NCBI GenBank assembly: GCA_027405735.1
Contig: JAPEHQ010000010.1
Location: 1,054,001 to 1,118,000 of the forward strand
Direction of reading: 5' to 3'
DNA length: 64,000 nucleotides
DNA from: Mucor racemosus
Taxonomy: Eukaryota > Mucoromycota > Mucoromycetes > Mucorales > Mucoraceae
This document shows positions 1 to 12,640 of the stretch, in pieces; the stretch's first letter is position 1; every line of letters starts with the position of its first letter. The translations under genes and the position numbers were made by a program. Below the pieces are notes generated by a model. It saw only the letters and a list, made by a program, of their open reading frames with translations, was not told the DNA's origin and ran no database searches.

Positions 1-354
1 ATTTAGTATAATTTTCCCGAGTGATTGTACCAACAGAAGGAGGTAATGGACGTTGATCTTCGGCATGTACATCAAAAATCTCTTGAAGTTTTTCCTTGCT
101 TGCTCCTAAGGAATAAGCAGCCAAAAGATGATGGATTAAATGGCTATAATATTTTACTATTAACAAGATAAATTTTAATTATGAGTTATATCAACATACT
201 TGTGGAACTTTTTCTCATTGAAAAAGATGTGAAATTCCTTATTATTCTTCAGTAATAATTGTTCAGACAACAAGGCAGCATCAGGTGTAATTCCTGGTAC
301 GACAATGGAAAAGGTCTCGGGTTTACTGGGAGTATTTGGTTTGAAAGAGGTCAT
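1..354 (-). CDS. Questin oxidase-like (DUF4243) protein, N-terminal part
   Basis: Two exons are visible on the minus strand: 200-354 and 1-143, joined by a 56-base GT-AG intron (144-199, donor GTATGT). The joined frame reads through FHNHLIHHLLAAYSLGA, which is the His-rich N-terminal signature of the questin oxidase-like family (AflY and relatives). These proteins carry out or are predicted to carry out oxygenase-type reactions. The gene continues past the left edge, so the length and the catalytic core cannot be judged. I chose the ATG at 354 (MTSFKPN); an in-frame non-ATG extension lies upstream. No biosynthetic cluster partners are visible in the window, so a role in secondary metabolism is not supported. 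Family assignment is from recognised residues; function is inference. Confidence 0.72.
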
Positions 355-3300
355 TTTTTGCGTTGTTAATATAAGATTCGTGTGGAAAAAAAATGATTGC
401 AAATTTGAAAATTGAGAACTATTTATACAGGAATTATGCCATCATGGATTTCAACGCTTTTTGTCGGGGCTGGTTGTTTAACCCAGATTTATGCCAAGTT
501 TGTGCAACATCAAACTTTCCCACAATGATCTATCCAAGCTTTAGCAAACAAAACTACCATATGAGTAAGCGTATCATGATTGGCCAATAACGCCCTGCTG
601 ATTTACTTATTCCTTGATTTGAACTTGGTAAATGCAAGACAAACCCCCAATACTTTTATGGGCATATTTCGCAAGTTATTGTAAATGTAAATACCTACTG
701 TGTATACAACATTGAATAGCATATATAAAATTGTGGATTAGTAATTAGTCGTTGTTTGTATGATATTCAATATAACTATGCATGCATGTAATACAAAACA
801 CGAGTACGAACGCATCAGTACTAACATAAACTATCCAATAAACCTACTGCTTATGCATTACAAATAATTGACACGTAAATTAGGGTTGAGTTCAGCGCCG
901 GGCATAAATGGAATCAGAATTACTCTGTGTCAAAAAACTTAGTGAAAAATGTTTGCCCGGTTTTTTATCCGGTCGCCACATAAATCAACTTGTTACGAAA
1001 TTAGTGCTGCCAGAATAATATTGTCAACTTCTTTTAAAATATACTGTATGTATAGACATGTCCTTGAAAATTCCATGATATGCGTTGTGATTATACGATT
1101 CTATTATGTCATTTACAAGACCGAATTACTCGTAAATTCCATGCATGTCGTTAATATCTAATATTCAATATTTCTATACAGCCATAAAAAATAAGCTAAA
1201 ACTCTATAAAAGATCGGAATCATGCAATATTCAATTTAAACACGTCGCTGCATTGACATACATTTATTCAAATAAAATTTTTGAGACTGTACAAATATGA
1301 TTAAAATGTGGTCAGTTTCCACAGAATACAACATATATTGTTATTATTATCAGTAAGTATCTTCAATTGCTACCACTATTTAACGTGATTGCTCAAAAAT
1401 TACTTTAGTTACATCAGATAATGTTAAAAAAATACAGAAATTCCTGCTTTTGAATCACTGATATCAATTAAAAATATTTCTGAAACTAGATATACCAAAT
1501 TAAATGTACACTTTAGGACATACTAATTGCACAAATCTTATTGTTCTTAAACCAAAGTAAAAATCGCAAAATGAATGGTTGTTTTGATCAGTCAAATAAA
1601 CAGAACCATCTCTTGAAGTTATTCTGTAGTATTTATGGTATTTGCAATATTTTTAACTTTCATTTACTCAGGATTCTAAAATAAATTAAATGAATATTCC
1701 TTTTCATCAACTGAATATATAAAAAAAAAATGATTTCGATTTTCCTTGTTTTTTTAAGCAAACATTTGTGATAAATGTTTAGCTTTTACTTGTGCTATCG
1801 AGGTATTTTTTTAAGGTCAATAATCTAATTTACAGTCTGTCTTACCAATTAATTAATCAAAAAAACATATGTTTTGAAGAGATAAAAACTAGCAGTACTT
1901 TGTCTACTATTTTATATTATTCACTGCTAATTACCTAACAAACCATCATATTCAATAATAAAACAAAGATTTAGGATTTTCAGATATCTTTGGTACTGTA
2001 TTTATTTACTTACAGTTGCTTACATCAATATTTAAGATTCAAACAGATTTATGTAAAATAAACTAAACTACTACAACTTTGATGATACAAAAAAAGGACA
2101 TTTACTTCTTAATTTCCATAGTCATCATTGTCATTTTTGCTAGTTTTGGCTGGTATTATTATAGCGCTATTTCTAATTTGAAATGGTCTGTCCACCCACA
2201 AATACAAATTGAAAAAAGTGGGCGTTTGGCTCCTACGATTTAATCCGCAAATCAATAAATGCTAACACTTTAATTTTAGTTACTGGTATAGCTGTAATAT
2301 AAATTTTGAAACTTTTAGCCCATTTGGATTAATATTTAGTGATTTGCAACCATTTTAGTAGTTGTTTTATTTTATTTACGCAGAGAAAGAGTGGTTTAAG
2401 CTAAAAAAAAAAAGTATGCTCTACTCTTTCAAAAATAGCTGTTAGCTAATGAAATCAAGATATATTATTTGCAGATTTATTGTGCATTAAGGGCAACTTC
2501 AAAATCCAATTTTGAGCAATTATTTGATTTTATAAAAGTTTTCAAAGAATATCTGAAACGATCCATATGAAATAGTTGAAAAGTACGCGTTATCGTTTCT
2601 TCCTTTTCACAGCTACTCCAGGAGACTAAAAGTTTACAATTTTGTGGATAAACCCTAGACGTACCTACCATCAAAATGGGAGGAGCTCATTTGGATTAAT
2701 GTTTGGCGAAAACTGATGAGCTTACTGACATAGTAGGTGTAAATAATAGGTAACCAACTTGTTGTTCAAACTTACCAAATGCACAATGACCCATGGTAGC
2801 TGATAATTGAAATACTTGTAGCACCAATTAATACCTGTTGCAGTAAAATGTAGAATAAAAGCTTTGAAAAAAGATACAGTTTAAATCCTTCTTTATTCAA
2901 AAAATGGATAGTGTGCAATAGGTCTATATTTCTACTCTATTTATATTAGTTGTGCTTTTGTTATATCTGGGAGTTGCACCGTAACTGTCAGTGATCTATC
3001 AGAATTAGGAATAACCGAATTACCAACTTAGGACTTCTGTCAAACCGTGATGTTTAACATGCGAATCAGACAATGCTGCATTCCATACATATATCATCAT
3101 GCTACTTATTAAATGATTGAAGCATGATTCCATTGTCTTCATGCAATATCCATATGTTTATTCTTTTTGGTAAATCAATTAGTTTGTTTGTGATTTTAAA
3201 GTTTATATTGAGCTTCTTGATTTACATAATCAAGGCGGTCTTTTAATGCCCGTTTTTGGCATATTTGTTAATGATCCGCATAGAGCAATCCTTACTTTGA

Positions 3301-4100
3301 TCTATGTGTTTCTTCAGTTTATTTTATGAATCAATTTGCTTTGTTTATGATTCGGTCTATTTTATTTATATGTTAAATTACTAATACTTTCTGTATTTAC
3401 TGTTAAATTCATGTTATCTCTATTGAAATATTAGAGCATGGTTTTATGTGAGATAACATTTAATTTCTTATGTGGGGAAATAGTATCCTAGTTCAGCACA
3501 CCTGTGTCCACGTAGAATGGTAGCCTACTTGGATCAATATTCATAGAGATCACATTTTTAATTGTATTTAATAAAAGTGCGCAGTAAGCAATAGGTGAAT
3601 TTTGGCGATAATTTTCTCGACACACAATAGGCTATGGATGTTGTCCTTCTTTGAGATCATTGTGTCAAAGATGTGTACTATAATGACTCAAACATTTCAG
3701 TTTCATTCATGCAAAACCTTCCTCATTCCTTATATAAATTTAATACTACAGGGAAATCATTACATGATCCCTTGTAGATTTGTCTGTCTTGTTACACTTT
3801 CTTTATTTTACTTATTATTTACTAATAAATATCTAATTTGCAAATAAGAACACCAATTTTCAACCTTCATCAATCCAGTGATCACCAATTTATAATTAAC
3901 AAGAATAATATCTATAAGTATATTATGTACCTTTGTTGTTAGTCCAAAATTACAGATAATCATAGTATATTTTCACTCAACTGTGTCTTTAATTGTATCA
4001 TTTGTTCCGAAACCTGGTCTCATCTAAAACCTTGATTTACATACAAGAATCAGTAAAATCTGCATCAATCCAAATCAAATTTAAAACAACTTTCGAAACA
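355..4100. other. Gene-poor AT-rich region with decayed repeat sequence
   Basis: No convincing coding region is visible; open frames are short and lack recognisable motifs. The stretch from about 2960 to 3190 is a degenerate, reverse-oriented copy of the R2 repeat found at 46806-47110 and 49751-50064 (shared words include ATCTATCAGAATTAGGAAT). The rest is AT-rich sequence with homopolymer runs, most simply read as old transposon debris. Confidence 0.5.
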
Positions 4101-5035
4101 ATGCCAACCAGCCAACTAAAAGCCCATTCTTTGCAAAACAGAACTGCATCAACTGGAACCGGAAACCTTTCAGACTATGAAATTACCCAATTAACTCAAC
4201 TATAGTCAACTATTAGTTTGAGTAAAAAGGATGATGGCTCAAGTAACCGAGAACCTAAGGTAAATGATCCTAAAATATTCAATGGGTCAAATACCGGTGG
4301 TGATGGTTACAATCACCTAGAAAATTTCTTGACTCAGCTCAACATGGTTTCCAAACTTCAATCTTCCCGTTTTCCTGATGAAGAAACCAAAGTCATCTAT
4401 GCTGGTCTCACTAACTTTAATTAAGGTGTTCTTCTTTGAGCATACAAGGATAATGTTAATGCTCAAATCCAAGACGAATTGGTCATTCGATCAGACACTC
4501 CCAGTACTCTTATTGAAAACCAAGATTTAGTTATCAAATTGGATATGTTGTTTTGAGAACGAAATAACAAACACTATCAATCCAACAACAATAACAATTG
4601 TCGTAACATTCAAAAAATTAACAACAACCGTCAAGTACATCTTTCTACACGCACAAACATTCAACATCAAGTTCAACATGCGCAAGAAAATGATGGTGAT
4701 GTTAGCTCAATGGAAATTGACAATATCAACCGCAAAAAGAATTATGTTACTCTCTCTAACGCTGAAAAGCAAAGAAAAGATCCATACCTGTGCGCTTATT
4801 CCGGTGGCCCTGCCGATGACTAGGTTGATGGGTGCAATGTGCTACTACCTTCATCAAAATCTATTAATGCAGCATATTATTTGAAAGAAAATCCATCTAA
4901 AAAAAGGAAATACTCGAATATTCACCTTCCAGGATTTTCTCAACACCCAAAACCAGTAAGACAAGCTTTAGATTCAACATTACAAATGTCTGTATCTACT
5001 CTTACTGTATGTAAAAAAGTCGGAAGTTATTAGGA
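4101..5035 (+). pseudogene. Decayed retrotransposon gag remnant
   Basis: From the ATG at 4101 the plus strand encodes a gag-like protein broken by several stops (about 4203, 4422, 4554) and frame changes. Recognisable pieces are DPKIFNGSN, then LENFLTQLNM, then an Asn-rich basic stretch, then SSMEIDNINRKKNYVTL, then a decayed zinc knuckle (CAYSGGPADD, with the second Cys lost). This order (capsid-like domain, basic linker, SxMEIDN segment, CCHC) matches gag of fungal LTR retrotransposons. No protease or polymerase follows, and no paired LTRs were found, so this is a dead fragment. Which LTR family it belongs to is uncertain. Confidence 0.6.
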
Positions 5036-5394
5036 TTTAAATTTGCCGAGATGTGTATCCTAGTAAATTATAATTATTGACTTGAACCATAAATACACTA
5101 TTGTTTAATATGGCCTGATTTCATCCATAATAAAATCAGGACCTAAAGATATCGGGTAGATTATAGAAATGAAATGTTTCTATTTGTTCTTATTGATTTA
5201 GAATTAGAATATAGATTAGAAATTGTGCATAAATAGAAGGATATCTTCCTGTCAAAGAAGAAGGGTCAATTAAGTTTTACTTGATAATATAACTCTAACG
5301 TTATCTAGTTAAATTCCTATTATTTTTTTATACTTTTTTTTATGAATATCTCTACCTATTCCACAGAGATAGCATTTTTGTTGTCAAGTAGGTC

Positions 5395-6657
5395 AGATGG
5401 TTTTCAAATCTTTTTCCGATAGTTTTCAGATGGTTTTCAATTTTTTGTTTAGTATTGAATCGAATCATGTCAAATATTCAAAGATGTGCCTTCCCTTTAT
5501 GATCCATTGATACCTCTCCAAAAGTAAAAGGGCTAATACCAGAATATAAGTGCGCTGGCCTAACATTGACCAAAACTGAGCTAAAATTGATTGTAAAAAA
5601 TTGAGCATTAAAATTTAGACATTAATTTTTTGTATTCGCAAGATTGATCCAACTGAAAACTACTCTACATTTTTTGTTTCATCGAAAAACATTAATTTTT
5701 TGTCAATATAATCAAGATAATAGTTTACATTACAGCTCAAGTCTATGATAACTGGATTTTAAAATTGATTTGATGAAAAAACAATCGAAAAATGATTCAA
5801 AAAACAAAATCGTTCAATAGCTCATGAACTGCAAAATAAGTACATCTAGTGTACTAAATGTTTTTTGTACAGTTTTGGATTTTGCACCTATTTAAATAAA
5901 ATTTGGATAAACGTTTTTTTTATTAAATTTTGCGTAAAATGCAACTAAAATTTTGGAAGTTTTTTGAAGATACATATCATTTTTATAAGCATATTTTAAA
6001 TATAAATAATGAAGATAATACACAACAAAATTATCTATCGATTGAGCCATTGCTGAATCTTCTAGTTGCGTTTTTCGTAGAGAAAATGAGATTTTTGTCA
6101 ATTTTTTTTTCAAATTCAGAATTTCGGATGAGGGTACGCAGGGAAAAAATTGAAGCTAGAAACGAAAGTATCTCGTTGTCCACATTTTTGAGAATATCTC
6201 CACGAAAAATCAATATTTTTAAAAAAACTAAAATGCATTCGAGAGAGCTCAGCGAGATTGATGACGTGAATGTAAACAAAATGCTTTCCAATTTAACAAA
6301 TATTTTGAAATTTACTACAAAAATGTCAAAAAAATGAAAAAAAAAATAAAAGTGTTCAGAAAAATTTTATATTTAAACATGTTATGGAGCGCTTTAAAAC
6401 AAGTAAGATTCATTATTAAAAATTGTTAGTATAGCTTAATCTTTTGCCGAAATATGCAGGCTCAAAGTTTCGACTTTTACGCACTGAAAACCCAAAGTAA
6501 GATGTTTATAGAATTTATTCTATCTCATAACTTATGGAAAATTGAAACCAAAAAGTATTGTATTCAACTCAAATATTTTCAGCACATTTATATATTTTTA
6601 TTTTATTGTTATTCATATTCACAAAAAATAAGTTAAACAGGGATCATAAGTCGACCA
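5395..6657 (+). repeat. A-family repeat, copy 1
   Basis: This block aligns by eye with 17290-18640 over its whole length, with 12950-13625 over its first part, and in reverse with about 36600-36960. Shared landmarks are the CCTAACATTGAC block, ATATCTCCACGAAAAATC, GAGAGAGCTCAGCGAG, ATGTCAAAAAAATGAAA, GCTTTAAAACAAGTAAG and the terminal GGGATnAnAAGTCGA. Its downstream end coincides with the point where the aldo-keto reductase gene begins abruptly. It has short open frames but none conserved between copies, so it looks non-coding. The transposon class is unknown; I could not see clean terminal repeats or a target duplication. Confidence 0.65.
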
Positions 6658-6676
6658 TTATTATTTCAAGTAAACT

Positions 6677-7237
6677 ATGGAAGCCCTGAATGATCTTGTA
6701 CGTTCTGGAAAAGTACGTTATATCGGCTGCAGTGCTTTCTATGCTTGGGAATTCCAAAAAGCCAATGCTATCGCCAAGAAGAACGGATGGACTGAATTTG
6801 TGAGTATACAAAATTGCTACAATTTGCTCTACCGTAAAGAAGAACGTAAAATGATTCCATATTGCTTGGATAACAATATTGCCAATATCCACTATTCTCC
6901 TTTGGCCAAAGGTCTATTGATTAGTGGTAGTCAAAAATTCACCGAGAGAGCCAAGACGGATCCTTTAATCAAGGCTTATTTCCATAAAGAAGAGAAAAGT
7001 AGCGGTGAAATCATCGACCGTGTTGCCAAGGTAGCAGATAGATTGGGGCATACACCTGCTCAGATCTCTTTTGCTTGGATGTTGTCTAAACCTCATTGCG
7101 CAAGTCCCATTATTGGTATTTCTCGAGAAGAAAGCTTGTATGAAATTATAGGCTCACTTGATGTTAAATTGAGTGATGAAGATATTAAATATTTGGAAGA
7201 GCCTTATATTCCTCATAGTAGTCTTATTCCAATGTAA
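6677..7237 (+). pseudogene. Aldo-keto reductase, 5'-truncated C-terminal half
   Basis: The 186-residue frame matches the second half of an aldo-keto reductase (NAD(P)H-dependent reduction of aldehydes and ketones, TIM barrel). Visible pieces are EALNDLVRSGKVRYIGCSAF, SIQNCYNLLYRKEE, YSPLAKGLL and the cofactor-binding C-terminal ASPIIGISREESL. Full-length members have about 320-350 residues. The first half, including the catalytic Asp/Tyr/Lys, is missing, and the sequence just upstream (to about 6657) is an A-family repeat. I looked further upstream and saw no N-terminal exons. The remaining half has no stops and keeps normal codon use, so the truncation is recent or the segment is still transcribed. 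Most likely a pseudogene; a short unusual protein cannot be excluded. Confidence 0.75.
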
Positions 7238-7553
7238 ATTGAATAAAATTCTTATATTTTGCAATGAATAGTACATAAATTAGATATTAACAATGATAAT
7301 TCATTATGTGTCTCCCGCTCCATCTTTCATTGTGATGCTAGGAATCTCCCCTTTTAATGCTATAAATATATTTCTTCCATGTCAATAGTTGTTTATATAT
7401 AAAAATAAACCCTCACTTTTTAAATATTACCAGTTTCACTACTATTATTCAAGCCATGATTTTTATTTCATTGAAAAGCTCCTTTTTTTTTTGTGTGTGT
7501 GTTTGTGTGTGTGTGCGTATATAAGAAATGAGGGAAAAATAAAGGAAAGAAAT
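7238..7553. other. Intergenic 3' region with a TG microsatellite
   Basis: This is the region between the convergent 3' ends of the aldo-keto reductase remnant and the kinase gene. It is AT-rich and contains a T run followed by a TG-rich microsatellite at about 7485-7517. No coding signal is seen. Confidence 0.6.
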
Positions 7554-9907
7554 TTACAACAATTGAGATACATCTTCGAAAAGAGCTTTTACAGTACCAG
7601 GGAGTTCTCTCTCAACAGAGACAAGTGATTTCTGTAACGATTCTACTGCTGCTAAACTTTTGTGATTTTTGCAATTTTTCTGGAGCTATAAAAATAGCAG
7701 TTTAGAATTTCGTATCATTTTTTTATAGATTATATCCTTACTTTATCCAACATGGGTAAAATCATTTCCAAAAATGCAGTGTCGTTATGTTGTTGTCTTG
7801 ATGAAGCTACAGTGCTAATGCTTCGAGAAGAAGGGGATTTATTAGGAAGTGGTGGTAATGGATTAGATACAACTGGTTGTTGAATCATACTGCTTCTTTT
7901 ATTAGATCTTGGATAAGCTCCAATTTCTGCTGCACGCACGGTACTCTGATTTACATCTTCGTATTCACTTGTGCTATGTCTAAATCCTGTATTTTGTAAC
8001 TTTGTCTATACACAAATTTTGAAGATTAGAATGATATTGAATAATGAAGTATTTTTACTTACTGTCACTTCGTTTACTCGAGGAGAAGGCTGTTGTTGTT
8101 GTTGAGGAGTTACTTGATTTCTACTTACAGAGCGCGGTAATTGTTGTGGTGTTTGTTGTTGGTATTTATTTTCAGTAGAGAAACTGTTTACGGAGTATTG
8201 GCTTGGAGAATGATGCATTTGTTGAAGCGCTGGTTTAGACACTTGAGGAGGTGCTTGCTTTACAGTACCAAAATCCCATGCATCTTCATCTTCTTCTTCC
8301 GCGCTTTATAAAACGCGTTACACTCTTTATTCTTTTATATAAAAATATGTACTTACTTGTCTTCCTCGTCTGTAGATTCATCATCACGTCCATTAGCACT
8401 GATCCATCTTTCATGGCCTTCAATTAATTCTGTCAAATATGCAACTTTTTTACTACTCTTGATGAATTTGTGTTTTAATAAATCTTTGGCAGTGGGTCGC
8501 TATTTTGATTGAATTTAGTAATGTATAAATGACGATGGACACATTTAAAATAGTTTAAAATCAAACTTACATTGGCTGGACTTGTTTGTAAACACATACT
8601 AACGAAATCACGAAAGGCTTTACTGTGAGGGGGGCCAAGAGTTGGTGGTTCATTTTTGGGTATATGGAATAAAACTTTCATAGGATGCATTTTTGCATAT
8701 GGTGGCTCTCCATTGGCGAGTTCAATTGCTGTGATACCAAGAGACCAAATATCAGCTTTGTAATCGTAACCAGATTGTTTAATAACTTCTGGTGCCATCC
8801 AAAACTATGGCACACAAACACACAATAAGTTACTTTGATTATATATTATAATTGAGCCTACTTACAGGTGTTCCGACAAATGTATTCTTCTTGGTTAGAG
8901 TGGCAGTAATCTATACAAAATTACAATTTAATGGTTTGTTTTGATATTACTATATTTGTAGTATGGTATTTTACTTGTCCCGATACACCGAAATCTGCCA
9001 GCTTAACTAAAACGAAATTCTGATTTAGCAACTCTTTTAGTTTCAAATGATAACTTTTTATCTTACCTTCACCAGTTGAGCTTAGTAAGATATTGGCGGC
9101 TATAATCAATGATTAGATTTATGAATAATTATTCATTCAAGTGATTGTACCTTTGATATCTATTATAAAAGCATTTCAGTAAAACTGTAAATATAAATAC
9201 TTCCCCTTCTGTCTCCTTACCTCTATGCAATTTTCCTTCGTTATGAAGATAATCTAAACCCTTTAACAATTCTTTGATGATAATTGCTATATATTCTTCT
9301 CGAATAGTTCCCATTTTCATCTATTTGATGGTGTTAGTGTGCATGTACATTCAAAATAAACACAACCAACAATTTACCAAATCACTACAAGAACCACCTG
9401 AACAATATTCCATAATAATCCATAAGCCAGTACCCTTAAGATATGATCCATGGTACCTATAATTTAGGGAGAATTAGACGATTATTTTTAATAAAAAAGG
9501 AGGATGTGTATACTTTGTTACAAAGGGTGAATCCAATTGAGAGAGAATAGCTATTTCTTGTTGAATATCGTCAATTTCATCTTCTGCACTTTCTAGATCA
9601 ATGATTTTGATGGCAACTGGTTTATTTGTACGTCTATCCAGTCTATTTTTTCATCGCGTTAATAAGATGAGAATTGTGCGTTTATGGAATACATGTAGAC
9701 TTACCCTTTAAATACTTCACCAAAAGAACCTTTGCCTATAAATAGCTTTAATAACAATGAAATTGAATAAGCTTTTGCTCTCTAAACTTACCAATGCGTT
9801 CTTGCTTTAAATAATACACCTCCGGATCTGTGGATTGATTTGCAGTATTCTGGATTTCAGGATTATTAGTAAATTATCTCAATTATACATGCATATTAAT
9901 TTACCAT
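7554..9907 (-). CDS. Ste20-family protein kinase, GCK-III type (MST3/4-YSK1, Sid1/Sps1-like)
   Basis: I reconstruct 15 exons, all with GT-AG introns and consistent phase: 9905-9907, 9792-9849, 9705-9735, 9514-9642, 9378-9456, 9221-9320, 9151-9159, 9067-9099, 8975-9006, 8866-8910, 8571-8804, 8357-8499, 8063-8303, 7742-8005 and 7554-7685, giving 510 residues. The kinase domain is N-terminal and complete: [12 protein letters not shown] loop, VAIKI lysine, HRDIKAANI catalytic loop, DFGVSGQ, GTPFWMAPEV and the conserved [10 protein letters not shown]. An acidic stretch ([23 protein letters not shown]) follows, then a Gln/Pro/Ser-rich linker and a C-terminal helical segment, the layout of GCK-III kinases that act in polarity, septation and morphogenesis networks. 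The first exon is only the start codon, so the start is less certain than the rest. DDI1 lies 218 bases upstream on the same strand. Confidence 0.88.
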
Positions 9908-9924
9908 TTAATAATATATATAAT

Positions 9925-9925
9925 G

Positions 9926-9960
<35 letters not shown>

Positions 9961-9975
9961 AGAAGAAGAAGAAAG
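9925..9975. repeat. Poly(A)/(GAA) simple-sequence tract
   Basis: A long run of A is followed by AAG-type repeats just upstream of the kinase start codon (minus strand: a CTT/poly-T promoter tract). Short poly-T/CT tracts like this are common nucleosome-free promoter elements in fungi; a role here is inference. Confidence 0.7.
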
Positions 9976-10125
9976 AAAAATAAAAGAGATACAAATTTCA
10001 AGGAGAAGAAAGCATAATGATTTTTATATAAAGGGGAGCGGGAAAAGGGAATCATCCAAATTAGGATTCACTGTAAACAACAACTTTAAATGCAAATTTT
10101 ATTATTTTTGTTGTCAATTTTTATT

Positions 10126-11489
10126 TTAAAATAATAAACTTGCTGCTAAGTCTGGATTACCACCAGCCATTTCTAAAGCATTTAAAGCTTCCTGTAAAAT
10201 TAGTTTTTTTTTTTTTGTGAGTATTTTATTTGACATTTATTGAAAACATTTCATTTACCTCACGACTGACACCCATATCAGTAAGAAGTTTGATATCTTT
10301 TTCGGGATAGGCTGCTGTTACGGTGGTTGGTGTTGCTGCTGCTGAGGCTGAGGCTGTTGCTGTTGATGGTGATGCAATTGCTGCTGAACTTGAGGCAGGT
10401 GGTGTAGATACTTGAGGCACAACTGTTCTACCTTCAATAGCTGTTTCATCCTCATCACTACCATGAATTTCCATTCTTCTTTGCTTTTCAGGAAGCTCAT
10501 GTTCTGCTAAAAATGGAATATCACAACTATCAAATGTTAATGCGTTCTTTCGAAGATCAATACAAGCACGATGCTTTTTCAACATGTCAAGACCAAAAAG
10601 CAATTCAGATCCTTTTCCTTCGACAACAATAAATGAACACGTCAAGAATAAATTTTGTGATAATCTCATCTGTGCACTATGAATACGACCTAAAATCTTT
10701 GCAGTGCCAACACCTTTGGCTACACCGCTGAATCGTGTATCCAATAATCTCATTAAACCACATGATTCAGCTGTCTCGGGGCTGACTAAAGCATTAAAGA
10801 TTTATGTAAGTACGTTGTCGATCTTTGATTTGGAGATCACTTACTAACAGTGCTTTGCGCACCTGAATCGACGAGAGCAACTAAATGCTTGTTGTTAATT
10901 TCAACATTGATATAAAGACGTGTTACCTTTTTTAAAAGAGGTTAATTAGACAAATAATAAAGTTTTGAATGCTATATTTACTCTAGCGAATGATTCAGGG
11001 TTATATTCCATAGCAGCTTCTAGATTTGCTGCGATATTTTCTTGTCGGATGGCATCTTCAATACGTTTTTGAGCTTCAATGTCAAATGGATCGTCATTTG
11101 CTGCAGCCTACGTATAATTTGAATTTAGTAAACAAATCGAATTTACGTAGAAGCGTCAACTTACAAGTTGTGATTTCTGTACTTCTGCAGAACGTCTAGT
11201 CTGCTCAATTTGTTGAACCATTGCGGAGAATCTTGCGGGATCATTTCTAGCAGCATGAGCTAATTCTGGGTTTGTCTGATAAAAAAATGATTAGACAACA
11301 TGTCAAATATATCATCTCAAAAACTTACGCTTTCTAATTGTTGTAAAAGGCGTGGATCTCTCAAGACATGTTGACGCATGAGATCAAAATTGGAATTGCC
11401 ACTCCTATATTTTCATAAATCAATTGGTAAATTTGAATAAATAAAAAAATTATTGTATCATCATTTACATTGAACCGCCTTGTTGTTGA

Positions 11490-11520
<31 letters not shown>

Positions 11521-11791
11521 GCATGTGAATGATTTCGTTTTGGCTAACGCCATATTCTTCTAATGTTTTTTTAGATTCATTCAATTCTTGACCACTGTAA
11601 AACAAGTGTTGTGAACTGGGAGCAATGCCAGACTATAAAAGCTAATGGTGAGATATTGATTATTTTTTTTAAAAAAAAAAAGCGAGCATTACCTCTGCTT
11701 CTAATAAAGCTTTTAAGTCTTCAATAGCCATTTGGCTATCAATTTCCAAATTATAGATTTCTTCGCCGTCCGTAGTTACAGTTACCAACAT
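10126..11791 (-). CDS. DDI1: Ddi1: UBL-retroviral-protease-UBA shuttle protein
   Basis: Multi-exon gene of about 400 residues, close to yeast Ddi1. The ATG is at 11791 and the stop at 10126. Exons rejoin into an N-terminal ubiquitin-like domain (MLVTVTTDGEEIYNLEI...), a polyglutamine run, the helical HDD region (LRDPRLLQQLESTNPELA), the retropepsin-like domain with its active-site DSGAQSTVISPETAE motif split by an intron, FSGVAKGVGTAKILGRIH, LLFGLDMLKKHRACIDL, then an Ala/Ser/Thr-rich linker, and a C-terminal UBA domain (LLTDMGVSREEALNALEMAGGNPDLA, including the last exon 10126-10191). Ddi1 delivers ubiquitinated clients to the proteasome and cleaves heavily ubiquitinated proteins. The catalytic Asp is intact. 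It is oriented in tandem with the kinase gene downstream. Domain order and motifs make the identification firm. Confidence 0.93.
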
Positions 11792-11825
11792 ATTTGACTT
11801 GTTAAGAGGAAGAAGAAGAGGGGGT

Positions 11826-12640
11826 ATTTATAAAGAAGGACCTAGAAGACGCGATCATTTATAGATCGCCGGAATTTGAACATAAAGTTGCTGCTGCATG
11901 CAGTACGACAATTCAATTGTTGGAAACAGCTAAAGAAAGCAAAAGATTGGTTCGGGATACTACAAATATTTCTGGGAAAAAAAAACTACCATCAAATCAG
12001 TGGCATATTACTTTGAAATTGGTCAATTACACATGTGATGTCGAAACCAAATACCAATCTTGAAAGAATGATTTGGTTACCTTATGGATGAATGGTTGGT
12101 GCTGATATTGACAACTTTCATCTAAACTTCTTATCTCTCGAAACTCATTATTGTTTGAGAACAAAATGTCTAAGCAGTATTGTGTATGCTTTCTTACAGA
12201 GTTGTCGTTATAAATCAAACTGTCGCACCAAAATACGCATAAATCAACTTTCAAATGGCGTCGTTGGTCTGATCATCTATTGATGCTGGCTCGTTGTTAC
12301 GTTTGATTCATGCAATATTCCCTTCTTCTTATATCAATAAAGTTGATTGTATTCAAAGCAAGTTTTGACAACACGATTCGAACCAAAATGCACAAATTAT
12401 CTATATCTCTTTAATCAGGCGGTAAATGTTTCTGCGTGCTTTCTGATGTAGAATAAATGCTGTTTTCAAACTTGCAAGCTCTTTATCTAATGTATATATT
12501 TTCTTACTCGAGTGAAAGTATTTTGAGCGAGAAACTTTGGTATATATTGTTTGAAAAAAGGTCAAAACGACGTGAACGACGTTCGAGTTTATTAGATGAG
12601 TTTATACAACGATATGCAATGTTTCGAATACCTTAAGGTG
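11826..12640 (+). pseudogene. Coding-like remnant of unknown origin
   Basis: A stop-free stretch without an ATG runs from just after 11816 to the stop at about 12063 (VFIKKDLEDAIIYRSPEFE, then ACSTTIQLLETAKESKRLV, then SNQWHITLKLVNY). Further protein-like pieces follow out of frame (HKSTFKWRRWSDHLLMLARC near 12250 and RRSSLLDEFIQRYAMFRIP near 12590). I do not recognise the protein. The composition looks coding, but stops and frame changes make a working gene unlikely. It starts only about 35 bases upstream of the divergent DDI1 start codon. Confidence 0.3.

Noticed and set aside
4005..4035. tRNA-Gln-type primer binding site before the gag remnant (TGGTCTCATC)
   Set aside because: It lacks the full complement expected next to TGG and no LTR end is visible directly upstream.
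5930..6337. 135-codon open frame within A-family copy 1
   Set aside because: The frame is not conserved in copy 3 (17290-18640) and the composition is that of the AT-rich repeat.
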